NCBI GenBank assembly: GCA_965237725.1
Contig: OZ250151.1
Coordinates: 4,030,001-4,094,000 of the forward strand
DNA from: G965237725 sp965237725
Lineage (GTDB): Bacteria > Pseudomonadota > Gammaproteobacteria > Arenicellales > Poriferihabitantaceae
DNA: 64,000 bases
Direction: 5' to 3'
Within the stretch, counting starts at the first letter, position 1. Each line of letters opens with the position of its first letter. The notes under the pieces are model-generated. The model ran no database searches. It saw only the letters and a list, made by a program, of their open reading frames with translations, and had not been told where the DNA came from. Position numbers and translations under genes: made by a program. Positions 8,205 through 17,506 of this stretch are shown here, one piece after another.

Positions 8205-10193
8205 TTGAACAACATGAACCTAGACTCTTTAACTAATGATGTGAAAACTAAAAATACTACCATTGACGATTGCCCCCAATTTTTGGATATAAACCCTGCA
8301 GGTAAGATCAATTTTGGTTCCCAATGGTCATTCAAAGATCATCGCTCGGGGTGGCCGATGGTATTGGACAAATTAGCCGCATTGCACAACCCGTGTGGAG
8401 TTCTGTTTGATGGTTTCATTGACCAAACATTTGGATGGTATCGACAAAATGCATCAAATAAAGGAGAGATTCCCTATACCACGCCGTGGGTTGGGGTTAT
8501 GCATAATCCTCCTGGTATGCCAGAATATTTTGACTATATGGCGTCACCTCAGATGATTCTCGAGTCTCCATTTATGAAAGAGAGTTTATCTTATTGCTGC
8601 GGCCTTTTCGTATTTTCAGAATATATGAAATCCTGGCTTAAACACAATGTTGATTGCCCTGTAGAAGCTTTAGTGCATCCTACGGAAACCCCCGATATGC
8701 TGTTTAACTGGGATCACTACGTATCAAACCAGGAGAAGAAAGTTATTCAACTTGGATATTGGTTACGAAAAATGCATTCCATCAAACATTTAGATGCGGA
8801 CGGTTTTAAGAAAGTTTGGCCGATTGTTCATGACTACGCTGAACGGAAGCGAAAAAACGAAGCAAATGCCATTGATATTTACAACGAATTTGGCCTTGAG
8901 CATATTGGTGATTACGAAGAGTGGGATAGAGTTAGTAATTCCGAATACGATTATTTGTTGTCAGAAAATATTGCATTCTTGGATTTGTACGATTCGTCCG
9001 CCAACAATGCGGTGATTGAGTGCATTGTGCGTAATACACCGCTTTTAGTGAACAAGTTGCCGGCAGTGGTAGAGTATCTTGGTGAGGACTATCCATTCTA
9101 TTTTGAAACACTATACGAAGCTGGACAAAAGATTCGCGATAATGACTTGATTGAAGACACCTATCACTACCTGACAGCCTTGGATAAATCAAAGCTTGAT
9201 CCAGCTGACTTTCTTGAAGCATTTGTTGAATCCGAAATATATAAAAATCTTCCCGTATTGGAGAATCAAAAGTTGCTCCGAAATCTGACTCGACAAATTG
9301 ACAAATTATCTGATTTAAATGTCGTCTATGGATCGCCTTTAGCAAACGATTATGTTTTTGTGGTCACATTTAAAGACAATGGTAAAAAACTAATGCGCTG
9401 TCTTAAGTCGATTGTTCAGCAATGTAAATATGCCCACGACGCTGGAGTAATTCTAATTGATGATGCTTCCCAGGAAAATGAGTTGGCGATGGCTCAACAG
9501 TATTTAACCCAGCAGGGTATTAACTATGTTGCAATCAAAAATGTGAAACAAAAGTTTCCAATCCGAAACTTGTATAACGCTGTAAAATATTTAATGACTC
9601 GGGATGACTGCGTGGTAATTGAAGCGGATAGTCACAACTACTTTGAAGAAACCGACATATTGGGTTTGCTTGAAATAGAATATGGAGTTGGTGCGAGACA
9701 GGTTTATGGAAATTATCGCATGGCGCCGGGGTCATTAGCCCCTGGTAATAGGGCATTGAATTCGAGTGAAGAACCCAATATAAGAATTAGTGCAACTCAC
9801 AGAGACCCTTGGAATCTTGATTGCTGTATATCCGAATTATGTTTAAATACTTTTCATAGATCTTTGTTTCTGGAGGTACCTGTGATTTATTTTTGGGAGC
9901 GATCTGGTGGAAGTTGGTTGGAACTAGGCGGTAAGCTATCCCTCCGAGGAATTATGTCGTCAGTTGCTGGCAGTTCGCAACATTTTATCAATGATGTTGT
10001 TTATGTTTACGAAAACCATCCTAAAAGCGAAAAACAACATCCATGGGCCATGGCAAAATATATTTTGAAGAACTTCTATCGTGTTCCTTATGGTGGTTTT
10101 ATTGGTGAATATCTAAAAGAAAGAAGAAACATTAAACAATTTCCAGCCGAATCAGAAACTAAATCATTTCGCAACTCACTGGGCTATGGCTAG
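8205..10193 (+). CDS. Two-domain glycosyltransferase (GT-B-like plus GT2), copy 2 with altered DxD
   Basis: A 662-residue paralogue of the preceding gene, collinear over its whole length (for example INFGSQW, YTTPWVGVMHNPPG, LYDSSANNAVIECIVRNTP). In the GT2 half the first acidic motif is kept (DDAS, 419-422), but the metal-binding DGDD of copy 1 is replaced by DSHN (475-478). The GT2 half may therefore be inactive or use another mechanism, while the GT-B-like half looks preserved. The start is either TTG 8205 or ATG 8214, and neither has a strong ribosome binding site. Duplication followed by divergence suggests distinct acceptor specificity or a regulatory subunit. Confidence 0.73.
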   Translation: MNNMNLDSLTNDVKTKNTTIDDCPQFLDINPAGKINFGSQWSFKDHRSGWPMVLDKLAALHNPCGVLFDGFIDQTFGWYRQNASNKGEIPYTTPWVGVMHNPPGMPEYFDYMASPQMILESPFMKESLSYCCGLFVFSEYMKSWLKHNVDCPVEALVHPTETPDMLFNWDHYVSNQEKKVIQLGYWLRKMHSIKHLDADGFKKVWPIVHDYAERKRKNEANAIDIYNEFGLEHIGDYEEWDRVSNSEYDYLLSENIAFLDLYDSSANNAVIECIVRNTPLLVNKLPAVVEYLGEDYPFYFETLYEAGQKIRDNDLIEDTYHYLTALDKSKLDPADFLEAFVESEIYKNLPVLENQKLLRNLTRQIDKLSDLNVVYGSPLANDYVFVVTFKDNGKKLMRCLKSIVQQCKYAHDAGVILIDDASQENELAMAQQYLTQQGINYVAIKNVKQKFPIRNLYNAVKYLMTRDDCVVIEADSHNYFEETDILGLLEIEYGVGARQVYGNYRMAPGSLAPGNRALNSSEEPNIRISATHRDPWNLDCCISELCLNTFHRSLFLEVPVIYFWERSGGSWLELGGKLSLRGIMSSVAGSSQHFINDVVYVYENHPKSEKQHPWAMAKYILKNFYRVPYGGFIGEYLKERRNIKQFPAESETKSFRNSLGYG

Positions 10194-10289
10194 GTAAAAA
10201 ATACGTACTAGATAGCTAATTGCATTGAAGAATTTGAACATGTCATTTATACAAACTTACTCCAGGTGTAAAATTATTCAACTTCGAAT

Positions 10290-11192
10290 ATGAAGTTAAC
10301 TATCGCGGTTTGCACTCACCAACGGCCCAAACCCCTTGGAAATTTATTAGCCAGCATTGATAAATCCCAACAACCCGATGATCTAGATCTGGGTCTCGTC
10401 GTAATATGGAATGATCGATACAATGCGGATTTCGATTCAACACAACAGATACTTGACGGCATGTGGATATCCTCTAAGCTTGTTATTGAGGAGAATATTG
10501 GTTTAAGTCACGCAAGAAATACTGCACTGAAGAATTGGGATGGAGATTATCTCTACTTCGTCGATGATGATGTCATATTAAATGAAGATACATTTTTAGG
10601 GCTATCAAATTATTTATCTGAACATCAGCCCGACATATTTGGAACACGGGTGGTTTTGCACGATGAGGGCGATATAGACATAACAACCACAACATTGTCC
10701 TCACTCCAGTCAATGACAAAAAATACAAACCCATTAAGTTTTATACACGGCTGCAGTATGGCAATATCAAATAAAACCATTGAGAAAATGGGTTGTTTTG
10801 ATACCCTATTGGGTGCGGGTGGAAGATTAAAATCAGGGGAAGATTTGGATTATGTTGTTCGCAGTTTTAATTCAGGTTTGAATGTCGAATTTGTCCCAAC
10901 TATATTGGTTAGGCATGACCACGGCAGAAAAGACTCACGCGCCTTGAGATTGTTGTGTGATGGATATGCAATTGGTGCTGGGGCGGTAGTTGCGAAACAT
11001 TTGCTGACAGGGCAATTCTATATGTTGAAATGGCATTGCATTGATATTCGTAATGCGTTACGTAATGGATTCAGAAACAGGTCATTGTCTGAATTAAACA
11101 CCTGGGCTTTTAGGCGCTTTGTATACGCGGCTTGGGGCGGTTTTTTATATTTAACGCTACTTATTACGCAAAATATTAAACAACGTGTTTAG
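10290..11192 (+). CDS. GT2-family glycosyltransferase
   Basis: A 300-residue single-domain GT-A enzyme. It opens LTIAVCTHQRPKPLGNLLASI, has ENIGLSHARNTALKNW, the DxD-type motif YFVDDDVILNED (D92-D94), a HGCSMAISN acceptor segment and GEDLDYVVRSF as the catalytic ED motif. The C-terminus has a weakly hydrophobic stretch that may touch the membrane. It converges with the PqqD/PP-loop fusion gene, overlapping its 3' end by 4 bases. The substrate is unknown. Confidence 0.85.
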   Translation: MKLTIAVCTHQRPKPLGNLLASIDKSQQPDDLDLGLVVIWNDRYNADFDSTQQILDGMWISSKLVIEENIGLSHARNTALKNWDGDYLYFVDDDVILNEDTFLGLSNYLSEHQPDIFGTRVVLHDEGDIDITTTTLSSLQSMTKNTNPLSFIHGCSMAISNKTIEKMGCFDTLLGAGGRLKSGEDLDYVVRSFNSGLNVEFVPTILVRHDHGRKDSRALRLLCDGYAIGAGAVVAKHLLTGQFYMLKWHCIDIRNALRNGFRNRSLSELNTWAFRRFVYAAWGGFLYLTLLITQNIKQRV

Positions 11193-13459
11193 TTCACATT
11201 TGTAATTGCAGTCGGTTGATATCGATTAGTGACTTGATCAACCAAGTTTTGTAACCCATCAATCCATGTTGGTTTTTCATTCCATAATTGTAAAACGTCA
11301 TTGGCATCTTTGAGTTCCTGGAACTCCAGTTCATTGATTAACATGGATTTGGAATATCTATTCAAAATGATCGATATAAAATTTTCAGTTGGGGGGTCGT
11401 CGAAACAATCCAAATCGCACTCACAAGCGGCTAATAGAACGGCAGTGACAACACACTTTTTGCATTTACCGCAATTGCGATCGATATTTGTGATTCTAAA
11501 GCAAAAGCGAAGATTACGAATTGCTTCTGGAAACTGGCTTAGAAACTTTAGTTTCTCAATTCGGCTATGTTCAGCACCATCGTGGATAATTTCAAAGCAT
11601 TTGCTTCCCAGTAAACGATCTGTAATTGCGTTACTGCCAAACGGGTACAACATTTTATAGGGTATGGTGCTTGGAATAATTCCTTTGGAATATTTTCCGC
11701 TAAACAGACTCAGAGCGGCAGCAGTGCATAGCCCGTGGGCGCGTTTCCAGGAAGCAAATAATTCTCTAATATTGGTGTTAATACTTATTAATTCAATTTT
11801 CTCTGCACTTAAAACCGACTTGACTCTGTCAAATGCGTTGTCAAAACTACTGGCGTTTGAAATATAGATATCGAACCCGCGCACGAATAGCGCTTTTGTC
11901 AGGTTGTAGTTCGCATATTTACCTGGATTGTGAAGCTGTCGAAGTACACTAAATGTAGAGTCTACACCGCCGGAGAATGCGGTGATGCTTTGCGTAGAAT
12001 TTGGTTTCCTCTCCACTTCCTGCGCAGTAATTTCGATAGGCTGGAGGTGTGGGTACCAGGCATTGAATATCATTTGAAATTCATACAAGTTTGCCAATAA
12101 ACCCTTTGACACAGGCATGCCACTCACACGAATGTCTGCGCCAACATGCATTGCGGGCAATAAGCAGGAGAGTAAGAACGCATCTGCAACGGGTGAAAAT
12201 TGGTCGATGTTCAATTGCGAAGATTCAAACCAAATGACTTTTGGTTCTTCGCCTCTGAGTCGGAAAGTGGCCTGGTAGCGTACTAATTTATTTACCGTAA
12301 ATGGTTGCTCGACATGTAATTCGAAATAAACTGAATTTATTTCTGTTTTGTTTTTAGTAGCGGATTCATTTTCAAATTGGACCATGCCATGGTCCCGCAG
12401 CATTTTTATTAAAAGCTGTACATCTCGCCCAACGTCCACAAGAGTGTCATCTAAACGATTAGAGATATCAATACAAATTTCTTTTATGCTGCGTTTACTG
12501 TCTATGGCATTTAAAATCCATAGAGCATGTTTATCTACAACAAATTCAGTTTCTAGTCGTTTGTTTTTGATGTTGACTTCATTTTGATGTGTTTCATGTT
12601 CAACCCAGTCAGGCAGCCCGGGAACCGATTGCCAGTCGAGCTCTCTTGATTGCGGAATTGCCAGTTCGGTAAATAGATGATCTGCGTGGCCTAAATCAAC
12701 GTCGGGTAGCTCAGAGATATTTTCACACCACTTGCATCCAAGTTGCTCTAAGGACGATTGATAAACCGCGCTATTTTTGTAATAACTGCCGGGTAACAGA
12801 TAAACTGAGGACCCACAAATCAAACCACAGATCGCAAAATGTAGTCGATCGGTATAAATGGTGTGACAGCGGCCTGCGAGCCTAAGATATTCCATTACCG
12901 AATCACATAACAGCGCCGGATCCCCAATAGAATTGTCAGGGAAACCTACAATATTTTCCTCATCTTCACGAATAAAAATGCCTATGTCGATATCCCGATC
13001 TATCTCCAAATCTGGCGGGTTGAATCCAAGGGCGAGGTCGGGTGCAAAGATTCCATGCTCGAATAGTTCGCGGCTCGACTGTTCGCGCAAATAAACCGTT
13101 GCATATTCATCTAGTCGCTCGTTCGAATCTGTTAGCGATTGTGGTAGGACAGTAATGGGTAAGCCGCTGGAAAAGTATTGTTGACGAAGGTGATAACAGT
13201 TTTCGTATTTTCGACCGAGATTGCCGCCACCAGCGAAAACTATAGTATCTGTATGCTTCAGCACCAGATCTTGATTGCCCCCGCCTTGGGCCCAATTCAA
13301 GCTACCATATTCGATATCATATTCATCGAACATTTGTTCAGTTGCCCAATCGATCAGTCGATCCCCGACATTGCCATACATTTTTAGATAACCAACCCTT
13401 TTCCCTTGCAAAGGTAAAAACACGTCATCAAATTTTTCTTTGGGTAGTAATCGTTTCAT
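11189..13459 (-). CDS. Fusion: polysaccharide pyruvyltransferase, PqqD-like domain and PP-loop ATPase
   Basis: 756 residues in three recognisable parts. Residues 1-285 look like a polysaccharide pyruvyltransferase (KMYGNVGDRLIDWAT, FAGGGNLG, TVLPQSLTDS, IYTDRLHFAICGLI, LLPGSYYKN). Residues about 300-365 match the PqqD-like pattern, with a hydrophobic strand, then AIDSKRSIKEICIDISNRL, then a helix ending MLRDHGMVQFE. Residues about 370-700 contain an N-type PP-loop, SGGVDS (496-501), and a cysteine knuckle CGKCKKC (663-669), like ExsB/QueC-type enzymes. Pyruvyl ketal transfer to sugars, leader binding and AMP-activated chemistry are the respective family activities. The exported precursor-like gene lies directly upstream on the same strand behind a terminator. 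I know of no characterised protein with this arrangement; domain calls are by motif only. Confidence 0.72.
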   Translation of the reverse strand: MKRLLPKEKFDDVFLPLQGKRVGYLKMYGNVGDRLIDWATEQMFDEYDIEYGSLNWAQGGGNQDLVLKHTDTIVFAGGGNLGRKYENCYHLRQQYFSSGLPITVLPQSLTDSNERLDEYATVYLREQSSRELFEHGIFAPDLALGFNPPDLEIDRDIDIGIFIREDEENIVGFPDNSIGDPALLCDSVMEYLRLAGRCHTIYTDRLHFAICGLICGSSVYLLPGSYYKNSAVYQSSLEQLGCKWCENISELPDVDLGHADHLFTELAIPQSRELDWQSVPGLPDWVEHETHQNEVNIKNKRLETEFVVDKHALWILNAIDSKRSIKEICIDISNRLDDTLVDVGRDVQLLIKMLRDHGMVQFENESATKNKTEINSVYFELHVEQPFTVNKLVRYQATFRLRGEEPKVIWFESSQLNIDQFSPVADAFLLSCLLPAMHVGADIRVSGMPVSKGLLANLYEFQMIFNAWYPHLQPIEITAQEVERKPNSTQSITAFSGGVDSTFSVLRQLHNPGKYANYNLTKALFVRGFDIYISNASSFDNAFDRVKSVLSAEKIELISINTNIRELFASWKRAHGLCTAAALSLFSGKYSKGIIPSTIPYKMLYPFGSNAITDRLLGSKCFEIIHDGAEHSRIEKLKFLSQFPEAIRNLRFCFRITNIDRNCGKCKKCVVTAVLLAACECDLDCFDDPPTENFISIILNRYSKSMLINELEFQELKDANDVLQLWNEKPTWIDGLQNLVDQVTNRYQPTAITNVN

Positions 13460-13509
13460 AAAATCTCTAAAGGCTGTTTTACAGTTAATTTTATTTTAAC
13501 TCGCAGCAT

Positions 13510-13534
13510 AAAAAAGCCCCACAATGTGAGGCTC
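13510..13534 (-). terminator. Rho-independent terminator after the precursor-like gene
   Basis: On the minus strand an 8-bp stem (AGCCTCAC / GTGGGGCT, one G-T pair) with loop ATT is followed by TTTTTT. It lies 22 bases past the stop of the exported protein and 50 bases before the fusion enzyme. Partial read-through would give more precursor than enzyme, as in many peptide-modification operons. Confidence 0.75.
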
Positions 13535-13556
13535 TTAAACAATTTGAAGTTCGGGT

Positions 13557-14162
13557 CTAGGGCACTACTATTACAGCACAGTTTCCAGGAACCAGCACGC
13601 CATCAAAATCTGCCATCGAATCAACTTTCATTGGTGTTGCGTTGCCGCAAGAAATTTTACCTGTAATTGTATTTCCCGTAATGGTAATTGGATTCAAGGT
13701 ATAGTCTGCAAGGGTTCCGCCATTGTTCGCCTGTATAATATTAACTGGTCCAAAATTGACACCGTTTGTAAAACCAATGTCCCCTGACATCTTGTTTAAA
13801 AATTTTATATTTACCATGGATGGACTTGAAATATCGACGCAAAATGTAAGGGGTATAGGGCATGGCATTGCTGCTCCCGCATGGGATGAATCGATAAAAT
13901 AATCCATTATGGAAGTCGTAACCACAGCAACTTCAACAATAACATCAAATCGTTCCGTGGTACTTATGGCGTGGGCTGGAAGCACAACCGAATTGACCAC
14001 TGGTTTGATCCATTGGGTGGTTGCAAGTCCTGTTGCGGCAATGCCACCAGAAGCTGCTATAGACCTAATCAGTTTCCGTCGTTTTTCGGATTTAGAAATG
14101 GGCGAAGCAGATAAATGGACTGGCTCATTATCGCCATTTTCATCTTTTGTCCGATCGTTCAT
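13557..14162 (-). CDS. Exported precursor-like protein A with RR...W-x-KP...LPAHA module
   Basis: 201 residues. An N-terminal polar stretch leads to a twin-arginine (R28-R29), a glycine/alanine-rich hydrophobic segment (IAASGGIAATGLATT), W51-I-K-P, and LPAHA at 61-65, whose AHA end fits signal peptidase I. The same module, with identical spacing, is in the proteins at 16814 and 41244. The predicted mature part (about 136 residues) is beta-rich, with four cysteines (PCPIPLTFC, ISCGNATP, GNCAVIVVP), and has no family I recognise. It lies upstream of the pyruvyltransferase-PqqD-PP-loop gene on the same strand. I infer Tat-type export and possible modification of the mature part; the function is unknown. 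Confidence 0.7.
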   Translation of the reverse strand: MNDRTKDENGDNEPVHLSASPISKSEKRRKLIRSIAASGGIAATGLATTQWIKPVVNSVVLPAHAISTTERFDVIVEVAVVTTSIMDYFIDSSHAGAAMPCPIPLTFCVDISSPSMVNIKFLNKMSGDIGFTNGVNFGPVNIIQANNGGTLADYTLNPITITGNTITGKISCGNATPMKVDSMADFDGVLVPGNCAVIVVP

Positions 14163-14350
14163 AATAAGTTACCTTTAATATAAATATGATAGATTTCATT
14201 GAGGGACGTATCACTTAAATATATCATAACATATAGGATGATAAACCAAAACTTGGTTGGCACAAGCCTATGATTTTCAAGAGATATTAATAAAATTTTG
14301 ATATTATTCTCTAAAAACTTGAAAAATTATTCGATTCTGTATTAATCATC

Positions 14351-15361
14351 ATGCGACATCTAGAAGTTACACTGGCAAAGCCTGACAGCCCTGAGTCACA
14401 AACTAAAATGCACTTTAAACTGCTTGATCTGGAAATAATTAACCGTCTGGATGCATTAATGGTTGATGCCAACAGAGATAAGGCACTAATTCGAACTAGC
14501 TGGGGCATGTATGCCGATTCATCAAAACAGGCACAATTATGTGATGCGCTCGATAACCATATTTTGGCGTTTAACGGGCGTACAAGTGATGACATTAATA
14601 TCTCTTATCGGATTGATGGTAACCCAACCCCAACAATTTTAAATAAAATTCATGATCGATTTGATTTTTACTATCACCAATTTTTAGATAGATCGCCCAA
14701 CAATTCGAAAAATGATGATGATTCCAGCGAATCTAACCTAGACGAAATTTTTAACGGTCTGCATAGCATAAATGCCCATGTTCATATGCTTGAATCGATT
14801 AGCGAGGTTGATCATTACTTAGAAGAAGATTTGGTTTGTGCCTGGCATACCTTTTGTTTTTTTAAAGGGCCACGTGGAGATCATTATCGACAACCGATGG
14901 AAGAAGCCGATTTGGATCTTTTTACCATGGAAGAGTCATTTGGAAGCGTCTATTTAGGTTATGGCAGAGCAGGGAAGAGTTTATATGATATTTTCGAATC
15001 CGATGATGTTGCTGTTCTGCAAAGTGGTTATGTCGCGCGACCTGCAACCTCGGTTGCTGCTGCATTTGTTTTTTTGTTTGGAAATTATCATAAGTCTCAT
15101 GAACATCAACTTGAACGTTTTCATGATTGGTGGGATAAAAACGATGTTGGCCAATACGGATATAAAAAATACGATAAATACAACACCCTTGGACGGATCA
15201 AATTAGGATCACTTGCCCCAAACAAATTTATTCAACACCTTTATGATACGGGTTCAGGCTGTTTTGACGAGGTTGGGGTTATAAAATTTTATAGTGATTA
15301 TTCTAATGTTGTTGGCGCGGAGTTGATTGATGTTGAGCCGACCGATCTTATAGGTTTGTGA
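14351..15361 (+). CDS. Uncharacterised protein in the modification cluster
   Basis: 336 residues with no signal peptide, membrane segment or motif I can assign. Visible features are an acidic, asparagine/serine-rich linker (about 115-135), a His/Trp-containing central part (NAHVHMLESI, CAWHTFCFF), a YGRAGKSLYDIF segment and a C-terminal part (LERFHDWWDKNDVGQYGYKK) with many aromatic and charged residues. It is transcribed divergently from precursor A with 188 bases between, and 26 bases before a PhyH-type oxygenase, so an operon with the latter is likely. It could be a cytoplasmic partner of the modification enzymes; this is only context. Confidence 0.6.
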   Translation: MRHLEVTLAKPDSPESQTKMHFKLLDLEIINRLDALMVDANRDKALIRTSWGMYADSSKQAQLCDALDNHILAFNGRTSDDINISYRIDGNPTPTILNKIHDRFDFYYHQFLDRSPNNSKNDDDSSESNLDEIFNGLHSINAHVHMLESISEVDHYLEEDLVCAWHTFCFFKGPRGDHYRQPMEEADLDLFTMEESFGSVYLGYGRAGKSLYDIFESDDVAVLQSGYVARPATSVAAAFVFLFGNYHKSHEHQLERFHDWWDKNDVGQYGYKKYDKYNTLGRIKLGSLAPNKFIQHLYDTGSGCFDEVGVIKFYSDYSNVVGAELIDVEPTDLIGL

Positions 15362-15387
15362 AAGAATCTAAGCATAGGCATTAACCA

Positions 15388-16065
15388 GTGACCCTCAGCC
15401 AACAGCAGATAGACCAGTATCACCGAGATGGCTTTATCCTGGTATCCGATCTGATTTCTTCTGAAATAGTTCAAAACGCCAAAGAAAAAGTATTGCTCTA
15501 TGAATCGGCTCCGCATAGCTTTAAAGAGCCAGGGACGGAACCGCGTATGCAGGATATCGAAAATGACCGTGACGTACTTGCCTGTTTTACTAAAGCGACA
15601 TTTGATGCGACGGTGGAGTTGTGTGGAGATTCTTATAGTTCCATTGTAGCGCCGACAAAAATTACAACGGTTAATGTCTACCCAGGACAAAACCTTGATA
15701 ACCTGCCGTATCCCCATGTAGACCATGCATTCAAAGGTGATCGTCATAAAATTTATCCGCCACCTTACAGAATAGCAACAATCATCTTTTTCACTGATGT
15801 TGGTGAGGGTGGTGGTGGGACTGTACTCTGGCCCGGCTCTCACCACCAACTCGATACCCTGGCACGATCGAATCCAATTCGCTATTCACAACTGCACGAT
15901 TTGTACGAGAACTTCGATCTTGTTGACTTTGGAGAGACCGTCAATTTAACCCCAAAAGCGGGTGATGTTCTGTTTTATCACTACTTGTGCGCACATTCAG
16001 GAAGCCCAAATCGCAGTCAACAGCCGAGATTGGCTATGAATCACAAATGGGTCGCGAAAATTTAG
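15388..16065 (+). CDS. Phytanoyl-CoA dioxygenase (PhyH)-family Fe(II)/2-oxoglutarate oxygenase
   Basis: 225 residues with GTG start. It opens LSQQQIDQYHRDGFILVSDLI, the usual PhyH N-terminus. The metal triad is H110-x-D112 (PHVDH) with distal H203 (CAHSGSPN), and R214 (QQPRLAMNHKW) can bind 2-oxoglutarate. GGTVLWPGSHH is the conserved strand before the loop. It probably hydroxylates a small molecule, a sugar precursor or a side chain. It follows the uncharacterised 336-residue gene closely and ends before the tRNA-Phe. The substrate cannot be read from the sequence. Confidence 0.82.
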   Translation: MTLSQQQIDQYHRDGFILVSDLISSEIVQNAKEKVLLYESAPHSFKEPGTEPRMQDIENDRDVLACFTKATFDATVELCGDSYSSIVAPTKITTVNVYPGQNLDNLPYPHVDHAFKGDRHKIYPPPYRIATIIFFTDVGEGGGGTVLWPGSHHQLDTLARSNPIRYSQLHDLYENFDLVDFGETVNLTPKAGDVLFYHYLCAHSGSPNRSQQPRLAMNHKWVAKI

Positions 16066-16309
16066 CTTAATTATGACTACAGATAGGCGATTATCTGAAA
16101 CGCAGTGGCCATAGCCAACTTATTTTCCAATGGGTAGAAATACCTGAACTAAATTACTTCCACAACTGGATGGTTCAGGTTAAAATTCGCCTCGCGGGGC
16201 GCACTGACACCTCGTTTTTTTATGGTTTGATGATAATGTCCATTGGGTTGGTTTTGGACTGACATCTATCTTTAAGAAACCGCAAAAAATCCATCCAATT
16301 TGATAATTT

Positions 16310-16385
16310 GGCCAGGTAGCTCAGTCGGTAGAGCAGGGGACTGAAAATCCCCGTGTCGGCAGTTCGATTCTGTCCCTGGCCACCA
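16310..16385 (+). tRNA. tRNA-Phe (anticodon GAA), CCA encoded
   Basis: A full cloverleaf can be folded: acceptor GGCCAGG/CCTGGCC, D-arm with AGCTCAGTCGGTAGAGC, anticodon loop CTGAAAA, T-arm CGGCAGTTCGATTCTGTCCC, discriminator A and genomic CCA. The 76-base length is standard. Partial copies occur near 21.1 and 26.8 kb, so this gene is a likely source or integration target for repeats bordering the neighbouring region. Confidence 0.95.
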
Positions 16386-16575
16386 TTATAATCAACAAGT
16401 TAGCGGTATATTGAGATATCACTAGACCCTAAATAAATCCGCAAATTATAGTAACCCCAATATTTTTTAAAATGTTCGAGCTTTATGGGCAGGAATAGTG
16501 GCAGAATTGGTGATTGGATTTGAGAATGTTTCGTAATACAAATTTCAGTGTAGATCATTTTGTATAGTATCAAAT

Positions 16576-16747
16576 TTACTCCGGCCCCATTTTATTCGTT
16601 CGAACAAACCGGGTGTCATCAGCAATAGGGACCATTTTGGCATCTTCGATTCCTTTGTTCCATTCATTCTGATACTCGAATAAGGATTTTCTAGTAACCC
16701 GCGGCCTTTCGTTTGGTTTCGCTTTTTATACTATCCGTGTTTGACAT
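16576..16747 (-). pseudogene. Remnant of a small gene, frameshifted
   Basis: From ATG 16747 the minus strand reads MSNTDSIKSETKRKAAGY and then a stop. The continuation in a neighbouring frame is open to TAA 16576 and reads protein-like (FEYQNEWNKGIEDAKMVP, then ADDTRFVRTNKMGPE). One frameshift would give a protein of about 55 residues. I do not recognise it. The rest of the 16066-16813 gap holds the tRNA and AT-rich DNA with no other gene seen. Confidence 0.3.
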
Positions 16748-16813
16748 ATGATATGGTTAAACAAAATATCGAGAGGGGTCTGCTATAGCAAACCAGATTG
16801 AAGGTAAATAACT

Positions 16814-17389
16814 ATGAACGAAAAGCGAAATCAAGTTAGTTTACAGAGTAGCACTAACGAAACTAAATCTCAGCGTCTTGATAAGAGAAGAGCAGCAGTA
16901 AGAAAAATCGTAGGAGGTGGAGTCGCCGCAAGTGGCGCTGTTCTTGGGAATGCTTGGCTTAAACCAGCAGTGAATTCGGTAATTTTGCCATCCCATGCAC
17001 TGACTACAGCCGATATAGCTCACGGTGATGACAGCATCGAAGACCCTGTCTTTCTCAGCTATACCTGTAGCTCCAATGATGTCTTGGTTACTGCTGATGG
17101 TTTTATCAATTTACCGATTGCTGGAATTGAAATATTTTTAGTGTTTTCCTGGGATTCCCAAGGCAATGGGCAAACCCAGACTTCGCCAAGGGAGATCACC
17201 GTATTCACCGCAAATGACGGAACTTATACCACCACCCAAAACATTGGCCACAATACGTTTCAGGTGAGCGTTACGGCATCGTTGCCAAATTATCCAGAAG
17301 CAGGTGAAGTGATGGACCAAATCCCAATTATCACTTCAGGCGGTAGCGCTTTTTACTACTGTGCAGCACCTCCACCTGTCGACCCTTAG
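16814..17389 (+). CDS. Exported precursor-like protein B with RR...W-x-KP...LPSHA module
   Basis: 191 residues. R25-R26 and the glycine/alanine-rich segment (IVGGGVAASGAVLG) are followed by W48-L-K-P and LPSHA at 58-62. The distances RR to W (23) and W to LP (10) equal those in proteins A and C. The predicted mature part (about 129 residues) is rich in beta strands and Thr/Ser/Asn, with one early and one late cysteine (SYTCSS, YYCAAPPP), suggesting a small beta-sandwich closed by a disulfide. AAGGT at 16800-16804 precedes ATG 16814 at a usable distance. It lies 117 bases upstream of the TPR-GT2-phosphatase-like giant on the same strand. The function is unknown; export is inferred. Confidence 0.7.
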   Translation: MNEKRNQVSLQSSTNETKSQRLDKRRAAVRKIVGGGVAASGAVLGNAWLKPAVNSVILPSHALTTADIAHGDDSIEDPVFLSYTCSSNDVLVTADGFINLPIAGIEIFLVFSWDSQGNGQTQTSPREITVFTANDGTYTTTQNIGHNTFQVSVTASLPNYPEAGEVMDQIPIITSGGSAFYYCAAPPPVDP

Positions 17390-17506
17390 CGGGCATAAAC
17401 TCACGTTTTAATTCTTCAAGATGACTTGAGGGATACCCCTGATCGTGTATTGCCCAGGCATCGTTGCATGGAGGTATATAGCACTATTACGTGATGTTTT
17501 CTTAAC

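Noticed and set aside
13967..13981. Sortase-type LPXTG reading of LPAHA
   Set aside because: No C-terminal anchor; the motif is N-terminal and ends in an A-x-A signal peptidase site.
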